Positions 36,190 to 47,600 of a stretch of DNA of 64,000 nt are shown in pieces. The position numbers were made by a program, and so were the translations under genes. Position 1 is the stretch's first letter. Each line of letters begins with the position of its first letter. The stretch covers positions 103,238 through 167,237 of the forward strand of contig VTPC01090686.1 in assembly GCA_011009095.1 (NCBI GenBank). The letters run 5' to 3'. Source of the stretch: Ignelater luminosus. Taxonomy: Eukaryota > Arthropoda > Insecta > Coleoptera > Elateridae. Under the pieces are notes generated by a model. It had not been told where the DNA came from and did no database searches. It saw only the letters and a list, made by a program, of their open reading frames with translations.

Positions 36190-37470
36190 AGCAACAAAAC
36201 AAGTAAAACCATTTAGTGTATTTGTCAGGATCGCCTTGGGCAGGGAATGCAAGGGGTGTAGTACTTATCTGAAACATAAAATAGACTGAAAAAACCAAAT
36301 AAAGCTTTTTATACATAATAATTATTTTTTTAATCTAACGTAATTTGATTGTATAATTTGAAACACGAAGTTCTTTTGAGGACCCCACGACTCTAGGAAC
36401 ACAAGGACAATCCTCCATGTTCGCCTTGGAGCTCTCAGACAGTTAAGATGGCACTGTGAACATAATTTCCGATATAATTTATTGTTTTGGACCATAATTT
36501 CCTTACTAAAAGATTCTAAAATGCGTAAACACACTCTATAGGGGGTCATTTGGTTCCAATATCTCTGACCTATTCAAATATCCACGCGATGCGACGTTTT
36601 GATTTACCAGAACTATTATCAGGTTCATTTTTTCTGATGGGTGTTAAATTAAATTTACCGTGGTGCGTTGGGAAAATTTTATGTAGATTTCAGCAATCTA
36701 ACGTAGATCACACTAATTAGATTGCATTGCTAGAAAAAACTAAAAAGCAGAGTTTTTGATAGTATGCCATGAATATACTCCTTTGCGTGGTTGTTCATTT
36801 AAATTAACAAATGAGTATATTTGTACAATCCCTACTCGATTATTGAATCTGTTGGCTAGTTGTAAGTAGTAATTACTACGAATTGTCTAAAGGAAAGTTG
36901 TCTAAAAACAAGAGTCTCTGGGTACGTAAAACTCAAAATGGTTCTCGAAGCGACTAGTATATCAAATTTTAGTCTGCATTTTTCAATCTAGGCTTGCTAA
37001 CAGAAGTTCTAAAATATCAATTTTCAAAATAGGGTGCTGTGATTTAGTTTGCTTTTTGTGATTTTTGCTTTGTTCTTGCTCTATTGGTTGTCATATTTGA
37101 AGATTCTTCTACGTCTCGAATGGCTTGTAATTTCTCAATAACGCAAGCATTTTCTTTGGAGTAGGTGCCTAGTCTCTCTCCTGCAATTCCCCGCCTCTGA
37201 TAAAGATAGCAAACATAAAACTACCTAGAATAGTAGAGAGTTAAAAGTAACAAACATGTAGAAAATTCTATTTCGATATCTCGCCTTGTTCTTGAAATAT
37301 TGAAGAAATGAAAATGAAACTTTGACATGCTGCATCTTGTTTTTTGAACTTTCTTTCTTATTTCATGGATATTACACGCCCTTAGAGTCTGCAATACTAT
37401 TTTCCTAATGTATACAGCGAGTTTTTATTTTATTTTTGAGTCTAATACTTACAAACATTAATATTTTAGT
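36190..37470. other. Region upstream of FAR-A with a dispersed-repeat relic
   Basis: At about 37140-37345 the text (CCTCTGATAAAGATAGCAAAC, TAGAATAGTAGAGAGTTAAAA, GATATCTCG) parallels the repeat cluster at 9840-9990. No convincing core promoter is visible. A TTTTAG acceptor-like site ends at 37469, nine bases before the FAR-A start codon, hinting that the 5' UTR begins in an exon farther upstream. Confidence 0.4.
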
Positions 37471-37477
37471 GAAAGAG

Positions 37478-37735
37478 ATGGTAGCAACTTTCGAAAGAGA
37501 AGGCGACGATATAACTGTCTCCGACATGGTAATTCCCGAAGCAGAAGCTTCACAGATTGAAAAATATTTTTCTGGATCTACCGTATTCTTAACAGGAGGA
37601 ACTGGATTTCTAGGAAAACTCATTACGGAAAAGTTATTGAGGACATGCAGAGGTGTAAAAAGGATTTACTTGATGATTCGAAGCAAAAAAGACAAGACTA
37701 TAGAAAAAAGACTTGAAGAGCTTGTTGATAATGTG
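37478..37735 (+). CDS. FAR-A exon 1 (start codon, Rossmann motif)
   Basis: 86 codons ending GATAATGTG before donor GTACGT, phase 0. Holds the NADPH-binding TGGTGFLGKLITEKLL and the RIYLMIRSKK strand. The following intron is only 66 bp. Confidence 0.93.
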
Positions 37736-40700
37736 GTACGTAACATAAAGGCGTCTGCGTGTACATATTTCGTTTTGATATATCTTTTGTTGTGATTACA
37801 GTTATGGGAACGCCTTCGGAAAGAACAGCCCAACTTTATTGAAAAAATTGTTTTAGTAAATGGTGATTGTACGCTATCAAATTTAGGATTAAGTGATGAA
37901 GACAGACAAAAATTGATTAATGAGGTTAACTGCGTATTTCACTGCGCTGCTACTGTACGTTTTGATGAAAAAATACGATCGGCAACTCATATCAACATTA
38001 GAGCGACCAGGGATATTTTGTTGTTGTCCAAAGAAATAAAAAACTTAAAGGTAGGACCGACCACTCGATAGCTAAAGCTAAATTTAGTTATCGCTCATCC
38101 ATTTTATAAATAAACCGTTAAAGTACCACTTCATGTGCTGCTTTCCAATAAGGTGTTTGCACTTTCAACAAGTATTTACCTAATATTAGGAGATACGAAA
38201 GCATTTCTAAAAAAAAAGATAACACCATTTAAATTTAATTTTCTTTTAGTCAAAATTGATAAAAATTTAAAGAGACTGTTACAGTCTTTATAGAAAGAAT
38301 TAAAATATCAAGAATCCATTAATTTTTTAATTTATTTCTAGCTAAAACTTTTGCAGTTGAAAATGTAAACATAAAACAAGTCTAAACTACGTTCTTCATC
38401 AGACTCTTTAGCACACAAATAGCTATAAGATGAAATCATTACAATAAGTACCACTTAAATAAGCAAACATTAAAAAATTCATTTTTTAATTTTTCAGTCT
38501 TTCGTATATGTCTCTACAGCCTTTTCAAATTGCATCAGAAAAGAGATAAACGAGGAATTCTACGAACCGACAATTAGTGGAGACAAATTGATCACATTAG
38601 TAGATACTCTTAATGAAGAAATGCTAGACAGTATTCTTCCCACGTAAGTAATAATATTATAATAATAAACAAAACTCTTCAATGGCATGTTTGTTTAGTA
38701 TATTAGGACAGTGGCCAAACACGTACGCATTAACTAAAGCAGTAGCCGAGGAGGTTGTTAAGTCGTATAGCGACGGTCTTCCTATAGCAATCGTAAGACC
38801 GGCCATTGGTATGTAACGTAAAACATTTTTAGTTTTTATTTTTTATATTAAATTATGTATTCGTAGTAATTTCCACTGTAAAAGAACCCGTAGCTGGATG
38901 GATCGACAACATTTATGGTGCAACTGGAGTTTTAGTTGGTGCAGCTTTGGGTGTTATACGCACATTGCAGTGTGATAAGAACTGTCGAGCTGAAATAGTA
39001 CCGGCAGATTACGTTATTAATTGCTGCATTTCGGCTGCTTGGGATATTGGCACAACTAAGTAAGTTAATTTTGGTAAAAATACTACGGCCAAACAGAAAT
39101 TTTTCAGTGAGTTTCGGTTTTCTATAATTACCATCATCAGGTTCAATTTCTTTTTATGGACGTTAAACTAAAATTTAAAACTTTTGTTTATCGAAGTTAT
39201 TTCTAAAACAAAAGGCTTTTTAGATTATTATTAAGCATCGAAATATGCAACTAGTTTCTAGTTTCCGAGATCCCAATTATGACCTTACCTTGTAAGTCTT
39301 AGAACTTTTTTTTTTGTTTTTAGAAAATCAAACAAAATCAAAGAACTAACTTTTGACGACAAACAAAACGATAAGAAGAAAGAAGATGAAGTCCAGATCT
39401 ATAACTATGTTTGTTCACCAGAAAAACCAATTAGGTGGAGTAAGTAGACATTTTCTTCCCGATATTATAAGCAGTAAGTCTTATACACATTTTTATCTTT
39501 CTTTTTGCAGAAGACTTTATGATGTTAGCAGAAAAGTATTTAAAACAGATACCATCACCGTTACTGATTTGGCATTACTGTTTCATTATAACACCGAATT
39601 ATTATTTACATATGCTACTTATAATTCTTTTACATCGAGTTCCTGCATATACAATCGACTTCTTTGCAAAATGTATTGGTAGGGAGCCTATGTAAGTATG
39701 ATAATTCTATCACTAACGTGGACCTCTTTTAACCTTCTTCGATTGAAAACGAATATGGTTACCAAAGGCGATCACTGGTCGGTCTTGATTCTGTTTGCAT
39801 AAATGTCGTGCTTAGTTTTTCAACATGTCGATATCGGTAGTAGAAGGCCTGTTTAAAAAAAAATACATAGAAGCTACAGAATAGTATTTCTAGCTTAAAA
39901 AGTCTAAGATATCGAAAAACTATAAAAATTAGCCCTGAACAAATTTTTGTTTATCTGGTTTCCTCTTGGGAGGTAGATTGCAAAATGACTCCTAAGTGTG
40001 GCCCTCAAACAGTTAACCAACTCTACCTCCCATTAACATTCTTGATAGAGTTAATTAACAATGACGGTACAGGCAACGTCCTCTATTCACCTTCTTCAGA
40101 GACATGTGATATTCCGAGCTGCAGGATACCTGTAAAAATAGACGATCGCTGTTTCACGGATCGTCCGAAAGTCGTTCTTCAACCACACCTAATAAAAGCC
40201 TCAACTCGATAACACCAACCACTTCTGAGCTATATGAGATACCTATCAAAAAGACAAAAAGACGATTGTTGATGCCCAGATTATTTGAAAGTTCTTTTCC
40301 TACCACGCCTAACAATCAAAGTTCCATCTCGATAGCACTAACCGTCCCCGAGATACAGGACATGTTATAAAAAAAAAACAAAAAACAATCTATGCTATCC
40401 AGACCGTTTAAAAGCCATTTCTCCATTACGGCTAGCAGTCAAAATCCCAACTCGATAGGATCAGCCGTTCCTGAGAAAGGCGATTGATGGTGCCCGGATC
40501 GTTTGACATTCATTCACCCACCACATCTAACAATCAAAGTATTAACTTGATAGGATCAGCCGTTCCTAAGATACAAGACATGTATTACAAAAACAAAAAA
40601 CAATCGATGCTGTCCGAATCGTTTAAAGACCATTCTTCCACCACAGTTATAGTCATAATTTTACTCTTTTGGGATGGCTTCATTCTCTAGTAAATTTACG

Positions 40701-41432
40701 TATGGCTAAGATTAAATAAGAAACAAACTTGTGAGCCCTGAAACTAACTAAAATATGTAAAAGCACTGCACTGATCTCAGTCTGTCAATATATAAAGAAA
40801 TTTATAAACTTGGTGCCTTTTTTCTTTTGTTTTCTATTTCTGCTGTTTAACTAAAGACAAAACCAGCAGGAGAATTGTGACGTCATCTCAAATAGGTAAC
40901 AATTCACTATAATAAGTCCCAACGTGATAGGACCCATCATTCAGGAGATACAGGGAAATCTGAAAAACAAAAGAAAATCGGTGGTGTCCGGATCGTTTAT
41001 AAACTATTCATCCATCGAAGCTAGCAATCAAAGTTCCAAATCTATAGGACGAGCCGTTCTCAAAATACAGGATATCTGCTAAAAAAAAAAGAAAACAAAA
41101 GAAAAGCGGTGCTGCCGGAATTGTTTAAAAGCCATTGCTTTATCACGGCTAATAATCAAAGTCCGAACTCGATAGGACCAGCCGTTCCTGAGATAGAGGG
41201 TATCTATAAAAGAAAAACAAAAGCCAATCGGTGGCGCCCGGATCGTTTGAAAGTCATTCCTCTAAAACTCGATAGAACCAGCCGTTTGCAAAATATGAAT
41301 TATTTGCCAAAACAGAAATTTTACAAACAAAAGACTATCGATGATCAGCGTGCAGTTGGAATTTCCCCCCTTCCCTACCTACCTACGAAAAGGTTTAAAG
41401 TCAATACCAAGATTCATTCCGAAGATAAAAAG

Positions 41433-41477
<45 letters not shown>

Positions 41478-44062
41478 CTCTCCCTCTCTCTCTCTCTTAA
41501 AAAAGAACAAGTAAAATACGTAGCTTTCTATCTAAAGACCGAAAATTCACGAAAAACAAAACCGCGCAACAATTGCGTTTGTTGGAACAAAACGCTGAGC
41601 TCTGAACTGTTGACAGATGTTTAAATTTCCCACCTTTTTTGAAAGATACAACATTGTGGTTCTTCCCGCCTTAGTAAGTGATTTTGAAAATTACTATACC
41701 AAGTGACCAAGACCATAGACATACAGACTTTTTTATTTATGAACGAATCATGTCCATAAACAATTTTCGCTAGAGAATCAAAAAATACAAAAAAAATTCG
41801 GGGTTCCCATTTAAATTTTCAAAACTACCCTTCATTTCACCCCCATGTGGGGATAAAGGTGGTTTTCACGTGTCATGTTGAAATAGATCTTTAAAAATAA
41901 AAGAACAGGTATTTCATAACTTTTTAATCTGAAGTGTATTTCTTGAGATATTTAACCGTTTCTAGACTTTTTGGCCACCCGTATACGTAAATGACGCATA
42001 TTTATTTATTAATTACACTTATTGTTATTAGTTAAATATGACAGTTTATAGTTATTACAACTGATTGCACATAGTTTAATCTGATATTGGTTAGTCTCAA
42101 TTTGAAGTTGATTGGTCTCAACTTGAAATTGATTATTCCCAATTTGAAATTGTTTGTTCGCAATCTGAAAATGATTATTTTCATTTTGAAAACAATTATT
42201 CCCAATTTGGAAATGATAATTCCCATTTTGAAATTGATTGTTCCCATTTTGAAGTTGAAAAGGTATAGTGTTTGTTTTGTTTTTCATTCTCTCGTCTCAG
42301 GTAATGCAATTTATAACTCTCCTGTTTGCTGATAATTATCAACGAACTCCGAAGGAGTCGTTACTGAATTTGCGAAGTCTGTCTGTCTGTTTGTCTGTCC
42401 GTTTTTCTTGTCAAATTTTGAAATTTTGACTTCAGATTTAGATTCTACATCAAAAACTAAAGACAACGTGGTGTCTTCGTTTATTGATAACTCTTCGGGA
42501 ACATGGTCAAAATGGCCGTCAAAAATTAAAAAATTTTCAATTTTTTTACTTTAGAATCGTATTCTACATCAAGAAATAAGAAAACGTACACTTTTAGTTT
42601 TTTGATATCACCTCGGGAACTTGGTCAAAATGGCCGCCGAAGTTTGAAAAAAAGTAACAAAACGGAGTTCCTTGTGGTTATGCTTTGCATTCCCAGATGT
42701 TTTTTAAGACTTAAAACAAAAAGTAGCTGAACGTGGTATAGTAGGTGCTATTTAAAAAAATGTGATTATAAAGCAGAGTTGACACGGGACGCACGCCACA
42801 ATCGTGATCCCCGAATTCGTTAATTACGAAGTCGTGATTTCACGGTCAAAAAATTGTTATTTTCGTGAAAGGGTTTACATGAAGCCGATCAAATTCTATT
42901 TGCAATCGTGAAAATGAACTCGATGGTAGCAGAAGCATGTGTATCGTAATGTCCGAATTGTTAGCTCAACAAGTACTAACAGAGCAAAGAACAAGGACAG
43001 GGAAGAGCAAACAGAGAAAATGGTGGTGGGTAAGAAAATGGCTTGATCGAATAAGGACATCTCTAACAAAAGAACTAATTAGAAAAAGAATGAGTATCCT
43101 GAAGACTTTAGAAACATATTAAGAATGTCGAAAGACGAGTTTCGTTATTTGGTGTACTCATTTTGATTATATAAAAAAATATCTACAAAACATCACTGCC
43201 GCTACGAGACAAAAATGCTTTCTAACGACTGAACACGTTTGATCCTGCCACAACCCGAACGAAACTGATTCGTAAGCCAAAACGTTATCTTCATATTTCA
43301 GGAATCAATAGTTTACGTGAGTAGTGATTCACGAATTCGAGAATCACGGTCGAGGCGTACGTCCCGTGTCAACTCGGCTTAAACCTTTGAAAGTTTAGAT
43401 TGTCGCCATGTTCTTATAAAACAAATTTAATTTGATATTTGATTTTTTTACAGTTACTTGATTAATTCTAAACATGACGTAGTATTTTTTCTTCCAGCCT
43501 ACAAAATTAATTAAAAATTAAAATTTAAACTGTCAAAACACTTGAATTTTAAATTTGACATTTGCGGTCAAGGCCATCTGGGGGTATCGAAATATTAGGA
43601 TATTGTTGTATTAGTAAACATTTTATTACGGGAACGAATCAATACGAATGTCAAAATTAGAAATTAAACAATGATTTTAGTTTAAAAATGTTGATTTTTT
43701 TTTCTTTATGTTTTAGGTTAGTAAAAGGCTATAAAAAGATTGACAAATTCCTCCGCGTACTTGCTTATTTCGCAACACAGGAATGGCACTTTCAAAATAA
43801 AAACACGCAGGCACTATGGAGAAAACTAAACGAAACCGACAAGAAGTCTTTCGAGTTTAGTTTAGATTTGTTAGACTGGGACGCCTTCTTTTCTACTTAT
43901 GCTCGTGGTGGGCGCGTGTATTTATGCAAAGATCCTATGGAGAGTTTGCCGCAGGGTCGTATCAAGTACAGGAATCTTCAAATTGCGCATTACACTTTAT
44001 GCATGGTGTTGCTATTTATTTTTGTGAGATTTATTATATTTTTATGGCATTGTTTTGTATAA
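37478..44062 (+). CDS. Fatty acyl-CoA reductase A (8 exons, 532 residues)
   Basis: Reduces long-chain fatty acyl-CoA to fatty alcohol with two NADPH; insect members are usually bound to ER or peroxisome membranes and supply wax, cuticular lipid or pheromone alcohols. Exons: 37478-37735, 37802-38050, 38498-38643, 38699-38808, 38867-39059, 39324-39439, 39511-39691, 43717-44062, all with GT-AG introns, joining to 1599 bases without a stop. Extended-SDR Rossmann fold: TGGTGFLG at residues 39-46; VSTAFSN after about 174; active-site Tyr227-Lys231 in [19 protein letters not shown] near 300. FAR_C region about residues 360-460 (YKKIDKFLRVLAYFATQEW, then NTQALWRKLNETDKKSF). A C-terminal hydrophobic segment (MVLLFIFVRFIIFLW) is a likely membrane anchor. 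Usual family length is about 500-540. The ATG at 37478 follows an acceptor-like TTTTAG. Which insect FAR orthologue it is cannot be told here. Confidence 0.95.
37802..38050 (+). CDS. FAR-A exon 2
   Basis: 83 codons, phase 0 on both sides, acceptor GATTACAG, donor GTAGGA. Carries LVNGDC and [16 protein letters not shown], conserved FAR text, and is about 60% identical by eye to exon 2 of FAR-B. Confidence 0.93.
38498..38643 (+). CDS. FAR-A exon 3
   Basis: 146 bp, acceptor TTTTTCAG, donor GTAAGT, leaving phase 2. Encodes SFVYVSTAFSN (the catalytic Ser/Thr neighbourhood) and FYEP. Confidence 0.92.
38699..38808 (+). CDS. FAR-A exon 4 (active site)
   Basis: 110 bp between a 55-bp and a 58-bp intron. 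Encodes WPNTYALTKAVAEEVV, with the catalytic Tyr and Lys of the YxxxK motif, and PIAIVRPAI. Confidence 0.92.
38867..39059 (+). CDS. FAR-A exon 5
   Basis: 193 bp, acceptor TTCGTAG, donor GTAAGTTA. Encodes VISTVKEPVAGWIDN, a Gly-rich stretch and VPADYVIN. Confidence 0.92.
39324..39439 (+). CDS. FAR-A exon 6
   Basis: 116 bp; the corresponding exon of FAR-B is 95 bp, the difference lying in the Lys/Asp-rich linker (KIKELTFDDKQNDKKKEDE) before the conserved IYNYVCSPEKPIRW. Donor GTAAGT. Confidence 0.88.
39511..39691 (+). CDS. FAR-A exon 7
   Basis: 181 bp, acceptor TTTTTGCAG, donor GTAAGT, phase 2. Encodes the start of the FAR_C region with a hydrophobic hairpin and VPAYTIDFFAKCIGREP, conserved as xPAYxxD in FARs. 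Confidence 0.9.
39985..41620 (+). repeat. Tandem array (~115-125 bp units) with terminal (CT)n in FAR-A intron 7
   Basis: About eight to ten diverged units, each with AACAATCAAAGTCC-AACTCGATAGGACCAGCCGT, TCCTGAGATACAGGATATCT, an A-rich AAAAACAAAAG run, CAATCGGTGGTGCCCGGATC and GTTTGAAAGTCATTC. Unit starts near 40304, 40430, 40527, 40647, 41021 and 41149. It ends with a CATTCCGAAGATAAAAAGGA segment and a CT microsatellite (about 41441-41495), followed by a tail containing GCGTTTGTTGGAACAAAACG. The same layout occurs at 57500-58830 in FAR-B intron 5. Long open frames here, including a poly-Leu/Ser one through the CT run, are artefacts of the repeat. Confidence 0.8.
42087..42260. repeat. 21-bp minisatellite, about 8 copies
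   Basis: Units of 21 bp resembling TATTCCCAATTTGAAATTGAT follow each other with a few changes. Because 21 is divisible by 3, several frames stay open, including a minus-strand frame (42287-42009) of repeated NNQFQIG heptads. It lies inside FAR-A intron 7 and is not treated as coding. Confidence 0.85.
42335..42690. repeat. Short dispersed element with (TCTG)n and a two-fold ~120-bp repeat
   Basis: Starts ACGAACTCCGAAGGAGTCGT, has a TCTG microsatellite (about 42379-42400), then two diverged copies of a unit containing ATTCTACATCAA and GGGAACWTGGTCAAAATGGC. It ends AACGGAGTTCCTTG, roughly the inverse of its start. Probably a small non-autonomous transposon in FAR-A intron 7; superfamily unknown. 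Confidence 0.5.
42772..43379 (+). mobile_element. Harbinger-type element, 608 bp, TAA target duplication
   Basis: The left end AGCAGAGTTGACACGGGACG (42772) and the right end, read inward AGCCGAGTTGACACGGGACG (to 43379), match over about 26 bp. TAA lies directly outside both (42769-42771 and 43380-43382), the 3-bp duplication typical of PIF/Harbinger. Next inward, the two arms also share AATCGTGA / CGTGATT motifs. It carries only the transposase N-terminal part. Confidence 0.85.
42937..43170 (+). pseudogene. Harbinger transposase, N-terminal remnant
   Basis: Reads LLAQQVLTEQRTRTGKSKQR, then KWWWVRKWL (the WWVRPWL signature near the start of Harbinger nucleases), and, after a frame change, NEYPEDFRNILRMSKDEFRY followed by LVYSF, matching the conserved FRNxxRMSxxxFxxLL segment. 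The catalytic DDE part is absent, so the copy cannot move itself. It lies within the 608-bp element in FAR-A intron 7. Confidence 0.75.
43717..44062 (+). CDS. FAR-A exon 8 (last coding exon)
   Basis: 346 bp after a 4025-bp intron; acceptor TATGTTTTAG. Encodes LVKGYKKIDKFLRVLAYFA, the FAR_C core, FSTYARGGRVYLCKDP and the C-terminal hydrophobic segment. Stop TAA at 44060-44062. Confidence 0.93.
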
Positions 44063-44131
44063 CCTTAAATGATTTGTTTTTTTTTTTATTAATTATATTT
44101 TTTTTTAAATAGAACCTGTAGAGAAATTAAT

Positions 44132-44137
44132 ATTAAA
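44132..44137 (+). terminator. Poly(A) signal ATTAAA of FAR-A
   Basis: ATTAAA 70 bases after the FAR-A stop codon, the nearest canonical variant. It must act within the 368 bp before the FAR-B start codon. Confidence 0.4.
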
Positions 44138-44274
44138 GTGACAATAGAGAATTTTAAGTAAATATGTATTTTATTATTACAATGAACCATGAAACAGGAA
44201 AAAATTAAGCTGGAATTATTCAATCGAATCTTGAACTTATCTAGCCTTTGACTTTTTTAACATATTCAAGGAAG

Positions 44275-44286
44275 TTTATATAAATA
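44275..44286 (+). promoter_or_regulatory. Candidate TATA box of FAR-B
   Basis: TTTATATAAATA lies 145-156 bases upstream of the FAR-B ATG and downstream of the FAR-A poly(A) signal, in the only space available for a FAR-B core promoter if it has its own. A CAGTCATTG initiator-like site follows immediately. An acceptor-like TTATTTAG ends at 44422, so a short 5'-UTR intron is possible. Confidence 0.35.
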
Positions 44287-44430
44287 CAGTCATTGTAATG
44301 TTTGGACGTCATAGTTAAGAAAGAAATTGTTAAGGGTTTACGTTTAATTTTTAAATAATTCTTGGTAAGAATAGTTCTAATCGTAAATTGTCTTATTTAT
44401 AATTTCCCTTCTTGATTATTTAGCTTAAAT

Positions 44431-44652
44431 ATGGTTACTTCATTTGAAGCCATGGCTTATCAACCATCAAATATTAAACAATATTTTTCGGATTCGACGG
44501 TTTTCCTTACGGGAGGAACTGGCCTATTAGGAAAATTAATTTTGCAGAAATTATTGAGATCTTGTGATGGTATCAATAAAATTTATATATTGATTCGGGA
44601 AAAGAAAGGTAAAAGTGTGCAGAAGAGATATGAAGAACTGCTAGAAAGTATG
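44431..44652 (+). CDS. FAR-B exon 1 (start codon, Rossmann motif)
   Basis: 74 codons; ATG at 44431, donor GTAAGT after CTAGAAAGTATG, phase 0 as in FAR-A. Holds [20 protein letters not shown] and [10 protein letters not shown]. Followed by the 10-kb intron. Confidence 0.93.
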
Positions 44653-47600
44653 GTAAGTGCTAGCGTAAGATGTGGTGAGTTACAAAAAGTTACTTTGTCT
44701 TCGAATAAAATATTTTTTCTCCAAACATCGGAAATGAAAAAATTTTAAAAATGAAATTTTGTGAAAATGGGAAAAGTGCCATTTCGTTAAATAACCGTCA
44801 AAATCGTTTTGATAAATTTATTTTATAGTTAATAATTGTTAAAGTAAGTTTATACTAGATCATTTATATCTAATTTAAAATTTAATTTGTCATTAATCAT
44901 CGTTGATTTTGATTGATAATTGTCGCAATAACGCATACGTAAATTTAAGATTATGGCTAACCAGTTTTTGATGCAACATCAAATTAGCATGAAGTTTATC
45001 TTTTAAATTAAATAATAAATATTAAGCTAGATGTCGCTGTAGTTAATAATAGTTTCTTGTCAATCAAAAAAACTATTTTGATTAGATTTTGCTTGTGATT
45101 GCATCACATTACTTGAATTATTCGTTGAAAACGGCTCACACTCAGAGGTCAGTAGTCGTTTAATATCATCTATAGACAGAACTGACACGAGCTTGATTCC
45201 ATAGTAATGAAAACCAAAGAAATATGTGACGGCAGCTGAAAATCAAACGTCTGTTAAAGTTTCAATATTGTTGTCAAGATTTTATTTTCTTTACCTTATT
45301 TACTAGTTTTGATGTAGATTGATGTTAACGGCCTTCCAATGGACGTTTGATTTTCATTTGTTCATGACAACAGTATAGTATTTGATTTAAATTTTTATAT
45401 AAAAAATTCTGTCTGCAGTTTCTAAAGTTTCACCAAACTAGATTTATAACCTACAAAATTAAATTCTGAACAATTTTTGTTTAAACAATTTGTTTCTGAA
45501 ATGCATAGTAAAGATAGAAACTGCAATTTAAAACTCTATACGTAGTGCGCCTGCAAACTGATCATACTATGCCGATGCCGGTCTTGACAATCGAAAATTG
45601 AGTCTTAGATAGACACAAATGTTTTTATAAATATTAAATTGATTTTTAAAAAATTAATAATAGGAGATTAGTTCTCGCATGGGATTCGAACCCACATTTG
45701 TGATAATCCGTATCACTGCTTTTTCAACTAAGCCAGCGGGAAGTTTCCCAAGAGAAAACTGAAATCTCTATATGTATTAATTCGTATGAAAAGGTGTTGT
45801 GATCACTAGAGCCGTGCATAATCGACTAATTGAAAAATAATCGATTGCTCGATTATTCAAAAGTGCGAGTATTATTTAAAAAAAGAATTAATCGATTATT
45901 TCGATTATTTTGCTTACATTAATCATTGCGATTATTTAGATTACTCCGATTATTACCATTATTTCAACTATAACGATTAATCGGATTATTTGGATTATTT
46001 CGACTGTATGGATTATTCCGATTATTTCGACTGTATCATAGAGGAAATAAATATGGGTAGAGGAACAACGTTATGGGGATATGTGTAACTCGTACGGTTG
46101 AGGGCCAAGTGCGTCGAGGGGAAAGAAGGGCAAGCATAGACGGTGCTGCCCTCTTCAACTTCTCATTATTTCGCCAGATTATTTCTAATTCAAAGAATTT
46201 ATATCTTGGTATAATTGACAAACGTCTCAGACGATTATATTAAAATTTCTGTTGTGTATATTTTTTTCGGGGAAATTTTTGGCGATAAATACTTATTCTT
46301 AAACAAAATATGTAAACACATTGTAAAAAAAGGATTGAATTACATTTAGCCGCTGCGGTGTTGTTTATTACTTGTAGAATAAACAACCCACAAGTTTTTG
46401 TTTTATTGCAGTATAGAATTAAATGGAGAATTATACATTAAGGAGCGAGTTTTCATGTTTATAACTATATGTAAGAGAAGGATGCAAAATTGAATTTGAT
46501 AAGTTTTAACTTTTAGGCATGTTTATATTGCTAATACTTATATTTCATTTATGTCAGTCATTATGTGATATTGCAGTATAAAAGCCGTTTTAAGAAACAA
46601 CGTATTTGCTACACGGACGCAAGCATTTTTTATTTTAAAGATTATCAAATTGACGATAAATTATTAAAAGAAGCAAGATTTAAATGCACTAATGTATTAT
46701 TGACAGCGTTCTTATTTTAGTAAACAAGACGTTAAATTTTAAAACGCAATGCCATTTAATTCTCATTCTCTGCTTTCTCTGCATGTCTTGTCAAATAAAT
46801 ACGATAAATACGCTAATGTATGTTATACAGAGTGTCCGTAAAATGTTGGTATATAAAGGGTGATTCATAATAAATTAAGACACGGAGTTAATTGGCTTTA
46901 AAGCAGAGTAAATTGAAATAATTGAAGATCTTTCCTGTTACGTCAGGACAAAATTTAACAATATCTAACAATCCTTTTACAACCCACTTACAAAAATCTG
47001 CCACAGAATATATCAGTATTAGATGAACTAAATTTTTCGGAAGAGGAAAATCTTTGTAGCCACCAAGCAACGCAATTTTCTTTTAAAAATTTGCAAAAAT
47101 CTCGATAACAAAACACATTTTTAGTGTCGATTCCAGTAATATTCCGGTAAATTTGGGGAATTACAAAGTAAAGCTACTACGACTATTGTGCATGAGCAAG
47201 TCAATAGGTTCTTGGAAAGAGTGGTAGTGATTACAGCAAGAAACACTTGTTTTCAATGGTCAAGCCAGGTAACTTTACGGCGATTGAGAAGACAAAATCA
47301 AAATCATGATGGCTAATAGGCTTAAGTCTTTTTGACCTATTGAAATTTAGTAATCAGGTAACCAGAACGCTCCACGCGATCAACAGATAGAATAGGATGA
47401 GTTTGATAGCAAACCTGCTACAAAACTCCTATGATACTATGTTAGGGACGGTCGGAGGGAATTGTAGAGGGATCTGCAAATCGGTTCCGTCGTCTAACCG
47501 GTGCTGCTGTTACAAAAGCAATTACGACGATCGCGCCGCCTACTTATACTACGAGTGCACCGTTGCAATTGATAAATCAAAGAACGTAATGCTTTTTTAT

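Larger units (their letters stand above)
44653..46036. other. FAR-B intron 1, left part
   Basis: AT-rich intron DNA up to the large element. It contains the tRNA-like sequence at 45672-45742, and from about 45830 it grades into the CGATTATTT minisatellite. Small inverted text AAAATCAAACGTC / GACGTTTGATTTT pairs 45239 with 45345. Nothing else recognised. Confidence 0.45.

Noticed and set aside
37436..37477. N-terminal extension of FAR-A upstream of the ATG at 37478
   Set aside because: The upstream in-frame codons begin with TTG and cross an acceptor-like TTTTAG; no upstream ATG in frame supports it.
41109..41624. 171-codon open frame with a long Leu/Ser run
   Set aside because: It runs through the tandem array and the CT microsatellite in FAR-A intron 7; the open frame is a product of repeat composition.
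45672..45742. Functional serine tRNA gene
   Set aside because: The cloverleaf folds, but T33 is missing, the D loop lacks GG, and there is no long variable arm as required for tRNA-Ser; kept only as tRNA-like.
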